Assembly: GCA_015143295.1 (NCBI GenBank)
Contig: CM026565.1
Span: 13,142,041 to 13,206,040 of the forward strand
Origin: Tetracentron sinense
Taxonomy: Eukaryota; Streptophyta; Magnoliopsida; Trochodendrales; Trochodendraceae
DNA: 64,000 nucleotides
Direction of reading: 5' to 3'
The notes under the pieces are model-generated. The model had not been told where the DNA came from and did no database searches. It saw nothing but the letters and a program-made list of their open reading frames with translations. The translations under genes were made by a program, and so were the position numbers. Shown here one piece after another: positions 55,519 through 64,000 of this stretch (the first letter of the stretch is position 1; every line of letters starts with the position of its first letter).

Positions 55519-57901
55519 TGTGAGCGCTGGGAATTGTTTCCCTCCCACTCACAAAAAGATGAGATGGTGTTATACCTGTGTACCATCATGGGTGTGAAAG
55601 GTTTTTATCGTTTAAGAGTTGCCACCTATTCATTCAGAAGGGATAAGTCCCCCGGGTTTGGATAAGGTCTTGGTCTACGAATAAGATCAGGGTTAGGGGT
55701 TCGGTTAAGTCCGGGGAAGGTGTTAAGCACCTCGAGGCTTCCGTCTTTACAACGGTTTCGTACTCCCTGGGTTTCAGCCAATTTAAAATTAATCATGATT
55801 AGAATGTCGGAGTGTTTTAAGTTAACACTAATCCAATAAAGGAAAAACTAACTGGGGTCGGGTCCGTGTTGGGATGCCTACGTACTCACAGGGTGAGATC
55901 AGACCGAGCGTAGTTCTGGCACGTGAGCTTATGCCGAGGCTAGGGGAGGGTGTGTGTGCACCAAGGATAGCTAACATGGACTTGTCCGGTAGACTAGGAT
56001 TTGGTTGACCAAGGAAGGTCAAGTGCATGGTATTTAAGCCCGGTAGGCTTAGCGAGGGTAGTACGGTAGACTAAGATGGAGTCTGGCCCGAGTTAGGGAT
56101 GCTAACTATGGTTAGGGTTGCTAACCACAGTTAAGAGTAAGTGAGATGTAGCCCGGTAGGCTAAAGGGAGGCCCAGTAGGCCAAAGATAGTCTGGTAGAC
56201 TTGGTTTTTAGGCCCGGTAGGCAGTAAGCCGAAGTTAACTGCGGTTAGGGTTGCTAATCGCAATTAAGAGGGGTCTAACTGTGGTTAGGGTTGCTAACCA
56301 GTATTAGGGAGAGGGCCAAAGTCAGTATTATGGTCTGATTGTATTTTTAGGAATTTTTATTTAATTTCCCAAAGTTTGTGGGGTTAAGGGGTGCTTAACC
56401 GCAGTTAAATGTTAACCGGAGTTGTATTTAACCGTGGTTAAGGGTCTGGTATAGTCTGAGGTAGGCCCAGGGGGCTAGGCGGGCCTAAAGAGGCCTCCTA
56501 CAGGGCCTGGGCCCCTGCAAAAGCCCAAAATAAAAACAAAGTTTAATGTCAGTAATTCGATTACCGACATTAATCACAGTGTTTTTAAGTTGTGTTTTTG
56601 CCTCTGCTAACTAGGGTTAAGGTGTAACCCAAGCTGAAGTGAAGGCATGGGAGTGTAGAGGGGACTCCTGGGGAGAGTTCAGGCTAGGTGTGGGCCCCAG
56701 GGGATACCTGGAGTGGGTCCCACACAGCTGCAAATCACTGTGCCAGTAACAGCATATTGGCGGTAGTTATTCTACCGCCAATACAAAACTAGGCCAAAAA
56801 CAGGTTGTCGATAAACAGTTCATTGATAAAAAGAAAACATGTTCTTCCAGGAATGGCGGTACTGGTATTACCGCCATTCCTGATTTTTAAAAAAAAATCA
56901 GGTTTATGATGTGAGAGACCCCCAGAGGGTTCAATGGTGGCTGCAATGCTCAGTGAAGGGATGTATACCCATAGGGGTTCACACACCTATGGATAAGTTG
57001 GGTGAACACCCTGTTTGGGTTCGGTTTATACAATAAGTTTCAAAAAATAAAAGAAAACTACCCCGGGAGATGACCAAGGGCTCATATGGTGGAGAGAACA
57101 AAAAGGAACTCGGTAGGTCGTGTCCCTACCTTGTGCCCTGTTTTAGCCGAAATGGTGGAAGTCTGCAATCGTAGTGGTGATGCCCCAATGGCGAAGTGTA
57201 GCTGCTAGGGGGAACTCGAGATAGGTCTAGGGGAAGCCTAGAACTATAACCAGAGGGTTGAAGAGGATGATGTCCAGGCCTTTGGCAGCAAGGGTTCACT
57301 TCTAAAAATGCAGACCCTGTATTTGGTTGCTAAAGCTAGGTTTTATAGAGGAAGCTTAAGGGGACCTAAAAGGGATTAAGGAGAAGAGGAAGAAGGGAGA
57401 GATCGAGGTGGGGGTTGAGTGTGCAGGGGTGTTCGCAGACTGAAACTCGGGACTTGCATATTGTCAGTAGAAGGTCTACTAACAACCGAAAATTAGGCTA
57501 ATTTATAATGTCGGTAGACCTTCTACCGACATTATGAGATCTGCCTGAATTGGGCTGGGCCCTGCACACACGGGTATGGGGCTTATGTTTATTGGTTTTT
57601 TTTTGGCCTTGTGGGCTTGAGGCTAACGGTCAAGCCCTATAGGCCACGGGTTTTAGGGTTTAAGCCCTAAGGGCTCTAGGGTTATGCTAGGGTCACCTAA
57701 GGCTACGATTTTGGACCTGAGGTTGAGTCCTAGGATTAGCTAGGGTTTGACTTGGGATAAGTCCTAGGGTTTTAACTAGAGTTTAACTAGGGTGAGTCCT
57801 AGAGTAGGATTTGACCTAGGGTGGGGGATTTGGTAGGGGATAGCCATAGTTAAAAGTCATTAACCATGGTTTAGAAGGGGTGTAAAAATTGGGTGCTTAC
57901 A
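55519..57901 (-). repeat. 5' LTR of Tat/Ogre-like element (2383 bp)
   Basis: On the minus strand it runs TGTAAGCACCC... to ...GCGCTCACA. The outer end joins satellite at 57902. The LTR is dense in inverted repeats (five GTCGGTAG-type hairpins at 56543-57535) and in TTAACYGYGGTTAG-type repeats (56100-56450, 57840-57875). A block of short CCGGTAGGC repeats lies at 56035-56225. Confidence 0.7.
56543..57535 (-). repeat. family of five related hairpins in Tat/Ogre-like LTR
   Basis: Inverted repeats lie at 56543-56573 (14-bp arms, one mismatch, loop TCG), 56755-56783 (12-bp perfect arms TATTGGCGGTAG, loop TTATT) and 56848-56882 (14-bp perfect arms CAGGAATGGCGGTA, loop CTGGTAT). Two more are at 57461-57485 (11-bp arms, one mismatch, loop AGG) and 57505-57535 (14-bp perfect arms ATAATGTCGGTAGA, loop CCT). 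They share the core (T/G)CGGTA / TACCG(A/C). Confidence 0.8.
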
Positions 57902-60900
57902 AGGTCGTTCGCTCGATTTGGGCACCGAGAGGACTGAAAATCATACTTAGAAAGTATACATCAGCCTAAACCTACAAACGCGCACCAAATCCAAACCAGT
58001 GATCGGATTTCGATGCAATTTATTCTAATACGTGTATTTCAATCCAAATCCTAAACCTAAAAAAGTGCTCCAAATCCAAACCGGGGTCGGATTTCAATGC
58101 GATTCTTCTAACATGATTATTTCGACCCAACCTTTGTATGAGAAATTATTTCGAAGGAATTTGAGGTCGTTTGCCCGATTTGGGCACCGAGAGGCCCGAA
58201 ATTCATATACTTTGGCCTACAACTAAAAACATGTACCAAATCCAAACCTGTGATCGGATTTCGAAGACAAGTTTTTTAACGTGTGTATTTCGATTCAACC
58301 TAAGAGTGGGAATTCATTTCGATAGAATCCAAGATCGGTTGTCCGATTTGTGCACCGAGAGGCTGAAAATCCATACTTAGAAAGTATACTAAACCTAAAA
58401 AAGTGCACCACATCCAAACCGGGGGTTGGATTTCGATGCTGTTTCTTCTAACACGTGTTTTTAAACCTAATGTAAGTGTGGGAATTCGATTCAATGGAAT
58501 CCGAGGTTGTTTGCAAAATTTGGGCACCGAGAGGCTCGAAATCCACACTTACAAATATACCTCGGCCTAAACCTACAACTGAGAACCAAATCAAAATCGG
58601 GGGTCGGATTTCGATAGCCTTTTTTCTAACGCTTGTATTTAAACCCAACCCAAGTGTGGGAAATCATTTCGTTTGAATCCGAGGTTGTTTGCCCGATTTC
58701 GCACCACGAGGCTCGAAATTCATACTTAGAAAGTATACCTCGAACTAATCCTACAAACCCGCACAAAATCCAAACCTGTGATCGCATTTCAATGTCATTT
58801 CTTCTAACCCGTGTATTTCGATCCCACCTAAGTGTGGGAATTCATTTTGATAGAATCCGAGGTCGTTTGCCATATTTGCGCACCGAGAGGCCGAAATCCA
58901 TAGTTAGAAAGTATACTTCAACTTAAACCTAAAAAAGTGCCCCACATCCATGCCGGGGGTTAGATTTCGATGTCTTTTCTTCTAACGCGTGTTTTTCGAC
59001 CCAACCAAAGTGTGGGAATTCGATTCGATGGAATCCGAGGTCGTTCACGAAATTTGGGCACCGAGATGCTCGAAATCCATACTTAGAAAGTATATTTCAG
59101 CCTAAACCTACAAACGAGAACCAAATAAAACTGGGGGTTGGATTTTGATGCCCTTATTCTAATGGTTGTATTTCGACCTAATCTAAGTGTAGGAAATCGT
59201 TTCGATTGAATCCGAGGTCGTTTGCTCGATTTGGGCACCGAGTGGATTGAAATTCATACCTAGAAAGTATACATTGGCCTAAACCTACAAACGCGCACCA
59301 AATCCATACCTGTGATCGGAATTCGATATCATTTATTCTAATGCGTGTATTTCGATCCAACCTAAGTGTGAGAATTCATTTTGATAGAATTTGAGGTTCT
59401 TTGCCCGATTTACGCAACGAGATGCCAAAATCCATACTTAGAAAGTATACTTTGTCTTACACCTAAAAAAGATCCCCACATCCAAACCGGGGTCGGATGC
59501 CGATGCAGTTTCTTCTAATGCTTGTTTTTCGACCCAACCTAAGTGTGGGGAATTCGATTCGATGGAATCCGAGGTCGTTTACAAATTTTGGGCATCGAGA
59601 GGCTCGGAATCCATACTTAGAATGTATACTTCGGCCTAAACCTACAAATAAGAACCAAATCAAATCTGGGGGTCGGATTTCGATGGCCTTTTTTTTTACG
59701 CTTGTCTTTCGACCCAGTCTAAGAGTGGGAAATCGTTTCGATTGAATCCGAGGTCGTTTACCGATTTGGGCACCATGAGGCTCGAAATCCTTAATTAGAA
59801 AGTATACCTCGGCCTAAACCTACAAACCCGCACAAAATACAAACCTGTGATCGCATTTTGATGTCATTTCTTCTAACACGTGTATTTTGATCCAACCTAA
59901 GCGTGGGAATTCATTTCGATAGAATCCAAGGTCGTTTGTCCAATTTGCGCACCGAGAGGCCGGAATCCATAGTTAGAAAGTATACTCTGCACCACATCCA
60001 TACCGAGGGTCCGATTTCGATGCCTTTTCTTTTAAAGCGTGTTCTTTGAGCCAACCTTAGTGTGGGAATTTGATTTGATGGAATCTGAGGTTGTTTGCGA
60101 AATTTGGGCACCGAGAGGCTCGAAATCCAGTATTAGAAAGTTTACTTCCGCCTAATCGTAAAAAAGCACACCAATGCCAAATCGGGGGTCAGATTTCAAT
60201 GTTGTTTCTTCTAATGCCTGTATTTCAACCAAACCTGAGTGTGGGAATTCGTTTCATGGAATCCGAGATCGTTTCCCCGATTTGGGAACCGAGAGGCTCG
60301 AAGTAAATACTTAGAAAGTATTCTTTGGCCTAAACCTACAAATGCAAACCAAATCAAAACTGGGGGTCGGATTTCGATGTCGTTTCTTCTCACGCATGTA
60401 TTTCGACCCAACCTATGTGTGGGAAATCATTTTGATGGAATCCATGGTGGTTTGTCCGATTTGGGCACCGAGAGGCCCGAAATTCATACTTAGAAAGTAT
60501 ACTTCGGCCTAAACCTATAAACACACACCAAGTCCGAACCTGGGATCGAATTTCGATGTCATTTGATTTAACGCCTGTATTTCAATCCAACCTAAGTGTG
60601 GGAAGTCGTTTCGATGTAATCCGAGGTCGTTGGGCCGATTTGAGCATCGAGAGGTCGAAATCCATACTTAGAAAATATACTTCGGCCTAAATGTTAAAAG
60701 GCACACCAATTCCAAACCGGGGGTCGGATTTCCATGTCGTTTCTTCTAACACTGGTATTTCGACCAAACCTGAGTAATGGAATTCCTTTCGTTGGAATCC
60801 GAGGCTATTTGCTCGATTTGGGCACCGAGAGACTCGAAATCGATACTTAGAAAGTATACATCGGCCTAAACCTACAAACGTGCACCAAATCAAAACCTGT

Positions 60901-63900
60901 GATCAGATTTCGATGTCATTTATTCTACGTGTGTATTTCGATCCAACTTTAGTTTGAGAATTCATTTCGATAGAATTTGAGGTTGCTTGCCCGATTTGCG
61001 CAACGAGAGGCTTAAATCCATACTTAGAAAGTTTACTTCGTCCGAAACCTAAAAAAGATCCCCACATCAAAACCGGGGTCGGATGTCAATGCCGTTTCTT
61101 CTAACACTTGTTTTTTGACCCAACCTAAGTGTGGGAATTCGATTCGATGGAATCTGAGGTTGTTTGCAAATTTTGGGCTCCGGGAGGCTCGAAATCCATA
61201 CTTAGAAAGTATACTTCGGCCTAAATCTACAAATAAGGACCAAATCAAATCCGGGGTTCGGATTTCGATTTTATTTGTTCTAATGCTTGTATTTCGATCC
61301 AACCTAAGAGTGAGAATTGACTTCGAAACAGCCCGAGGTGGTTTGCGAAATTTGGGCACCGAGAAGCTCGAAATCCACACTTAGAAATATACTTTGGCCT
61401 AAACCTACAAACCCGCTCAAAATCCAAACCTGTGATCGAATTTCGATGTCATTTCTTCTAAGGCGTGTATTTCGATCCCACCTAAGTGTGGGAATTCATT
61501 TCGATGGAATCCGGGGTCGTTTGCTCTATTTGCACACCGAGAGGCCGAAATCCATTGTCAGAAAGTATACTTCATCCTAAACCTAAAAAAGTGCCCACAT
61601 CCATACCAGGGGTTAGATTTCGATGCCTTTTCTTCTAACGCGTGTTTTTCGACCCAACCTAAGTGTGGGAATTCGATTCGATGGAATCCGAGGTCGTTCG
61701 CGAAATTTGGGCACCGAGAGGCTCGAAATCCAAACTTAGAACGTATACTTCGGCTTAAGCCTACAAACGAGAACCAAATCAAAACTAGGGGTCGGATTTT
61801 GATGGCCTTATTCTAACGGTTGTATTTCGACCTAATCTAAGTGTAGGAAATCATTTCGAATGAATCCGAGGTCGTTTGCTCGATTTGGGGACCAAATCTA
61901 AACCTGTGATCAGAATTCGATATCATTTATTCTAATGCGTGTATTTCGATCCAACTAAGTGTGAGAATTCATTTCGATAGAATCTGAGGTTGTTTTCCCA
62001 ATTTACGCAATGAGAGGCCAAAATCCATACTTAGATAGTATACTTCGTCCTAAACCTAAAAAAGATCCCCACATCCAAACCGGGGTCGGATTTTGATGCC
62101 GATTCTTCTAACGCAGGTATTTCGACCCAACCTTTGTGTGATAAATCGTTTCGACGGAATCTGAGGTTGTTTGCCAGATTTGGGCACCGAGAGGCCTGAA
62201 ATTCATACTTTGGCCTAAACATAAAAACATGCACCAAATCCAAACAAGTGATCGCATTTCGATGTCAATTATTCTAACGCGTGTACTTTGATCAAACATA
62301 AGTGTGGGAATTCATTTCAATAGAATCTGAGGTCGTTTGCCATATTTGCGCACCAAGAGGCTGAAATCCATAGTTAGAAAGTATACTTTGTCCTAAACCT
62401 AAAAAAGTGATCCACATCCGTACCGGGGGTCAGATTTCAATGCCTTTCCTTCTAACGCGTGTTTTTCGACCCAACCTAAGTGTGAGAATTCGATTCAATG
62501 GAATCCGATGTCGTTGGCAAAATTGGGGCACCCAAAGGCTCGAAACCCATACTTAGAATGTATACTTCGGCGTAAACCCACAAACGAGAACCAAATCAAA
62601 ACTTGTGGTTGAATTTCGATGGCCTTATTCTGACACTTGTATTTCGACCCAGTCTTAGTGCGGGAAATCTTTTCGAATGACTCTGAGGTTGTTTGCTAGA
62701 TTTGGGCACCGAGAGGATTGAACTTCATACCTACAAAGTATACTTCGGCCTAAACCAACAAATGCGCAACAAATCCAAACCAGTGATCGGATTTCAATGT
62801 CATTTATTCTAACGCATGTATTTTGATCCAACCTAAGTGTAAGAATTGACTTCGATAAAGTTCGAGGTCGTTTGCCTAATTTGCGCAACGAGAGGCCGAA
62901 ATCCATATTTTGAAAGTATACTTTGTCCTAAACCAAAAAAAGTGCCCCACATCCAAATCGGGATTTCGATGCCAATTCTTCTAATGTGGGTATTTCGACC
63001 CAACCTTTGTATGGGATATCATTTCGACAAAATTCGAGGTCGGATGCCCGATTTGGGAACCGAAAAGCCTGAAATTGATACTTAGAAAGTATACTTCTGC
63101 CTAAAAGTAAAAACGCGCACCAAATCCACACCTATGATCGGATTTCGAAGTCATTTGTTCTAACGTGTGTATTTTGATCGAACCTATGTGTAGGAGTTCA
63201 TTTCGATAGAATCCGAGGTCGGTTGTCCGATTTGTGCACTGAGAGGCCGAAATTCATTCTTAGAAAGTATACTTCATCCTAAACCTAAAAAAGTGCACCA
63301 CATCCAAACTGGGGGTCCAATTTCGATGCCGTCTCTTCTAACGTGTGTTTTTCGACCCAACCTAAGTGGGCGAATTCGATTCGACGGTATCCGAGGTCGT
63401 TTACGAAAATTGGGCACCGAGAGGATTGGAATCCATACCTAGAAAGTATACTTTGGCCTAAACTTGCAAATGAGAACCAAATCAAAATTGGGGGTCGGAT
63501 TTCGATGTCCTTTTTTCTAACGCTTGTATTTCGACCCAAACAAAGTGTGGGAAATCATTTTGATTGAATCCGAGGTTGTTTACCCGATTTGGGCACCAAG
63601 AGGCTCGAAATTCGTACTTAGAAAGTTAACCTCGGACTAAACCTATGAACCCGCATAAAATAACCTGTGATCGCATTTCGATGTCATTTCTTCTAACGTG
63701 TGCATTTCAATCCAGCCAAAGTGTGGGAATTCATTTCGATAGAGTCCGATGTCGCCGAGAGGCCGAAATCCATAGTTAGAAAGTATACTTCGTCCTTAAC
63801 ATAAAAAAGTGCACCACATCCATACCGGGGGTCAGATTTCGATGCCTTTTCTTCTAACGAGGGCTTTTTGACCTAATCTAAGTGTGGAAATTCGATTCGA

Positions 63901-64000
63901 TGGAATCTGAGGTCGTTCGTGAAATTTGGGCACCGAGAGGCTCGGAATCCATAGTTAGAAAGTATACTTCGGCCCAAACCTACAAACGAGAACCAAATCA
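57902..64000. repeat. Satellite block S5
   Basis: About 34 monomers of the same satellite, running to the right edge. Types corresponding to A, B, E, F and G occur. They are joined by a prominent G variant (CCTTTTCTTCTAACGCGTGTTTTTCG) and additional H/I/J-like types around 60190-60720. The order is not the A-G seven-mer of S2-S4. There is no gene; chance open frames are present on both strands. Confidence 0.95.

Larger units (their letters stand above)
53229..57901 (-). mobile_element. Tat/Ogre-like Ty3/gypsy element, 5' part (broken)
   Basis: Minus-strand element with LTR at 55519-57901, primer site at 55497-55514, leader and an additional reading-frame region (about 53250-54747) before any gag. 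Extra ORF1-type coding upstream of gag, a long LTR and a primer site of the TGGCGACTYTGCTRGGGA type are features of the Tat/Ogre lineage. The clade call is inference, since no RT is present. The low-coordinate end stops inside ORF1 against satellite; gag and pol are not in the window. The element is broken (several breaks). Confidence 0.55.

Noticed and set aside
56100-56310. TTAGGG-containing repeats as telomere-like sequence
   Set aside because: GGTTAGGGTTGC occurs only as part of the LTR inverted repeats; there is no tandem TTTAGGG array.

Overview
This window looks like satellite-rich, probably centromeric or pericentromeric, DNA of a flowering plant. The evidence is five blocks of one tandem satellite with a monomer of about 178 bp, interrupted by Ty3/gypsy elements with LTRs above 2 kb, a Ty1/copia element, 5'-truncated plant L1-type LINEs that carry an RNase H domain, and a hAT-type MITE. 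I found no host protein-coding gene, tRNA or rRNA. Species cannot be assigned from the sequence alone.

Layout. 1-3121: 5' end of a Tekay-like chromovirus (family A, minus strand), running off the left edge. 3122-4973: satellite block S1. 4974-10930: 5' part of a Ty1/copia element (plus strand). 10931-31004: minus-strand complex of Tekay-like DNA. From left to right it is a family B LTR (10931-15033, hosting a LINE that hosts a hAT MITE), internal region 1 (15034-19094, with a small LINE tail in gag), a family A LTR (19095-21304) serving both neighbouring internal regions, internal region 2 (21305-28793, with a plus-strand solo LTR flanked by a 5-bp duplication), and a family A LTR (28794-31004). 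31005-37302: satellite block S2. 37303-44876: plus-strand family B Tekay-like element with a full 5' LTR and a partial 3' LTR. 44877-47598: satellite S3. 47599-50031: L1 LINE. 50032-53228: satellite S4. 53229-57901: 5' part of a Tat/Ogre-like Ty3/gypsy element (minus strand). 57902-64000: satellite S5.

The satellite is not uniform. In S2-S4, seven recognisable monomer types recur in a fixed order, giving a higher-order repeat of about 1.24 kb. S1 and S5 use another, more shuffled set. Each monomer carries a 10-bp palindrome (AAGTATACTT), and many carry a partial match to the CENP-B box.

The signal most worth following is in the Tekay-like LTRs. All seven LTR copies, from two diverged families, keep one short open reading frame encoding an acidic peptide with the core PWVEEEYVEE or a close variant. 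Five copies give 39 codons or an in-frame shorter version from an aligned ATG. A conserved stem-loop lies just upstream. The six LTRs that retain their outer (TGTAG-end) part also share a U3 cluster of ACCGATCGATCGGT palindromes. A second unusual structure is a set of five related hairpins in the Tat/Ogre-like LTR, whose arms differ between copies by paired, compensating changes.

The LTR elements are fossils: every one with a visible pol region is interrupted. The LTRs of the 19095-31004 copy differ by roughly 4 % over the ~240 bp compared by eye, which suggests an insertion on the order of 1-2 million years ago at commonly used plant LTR rates.
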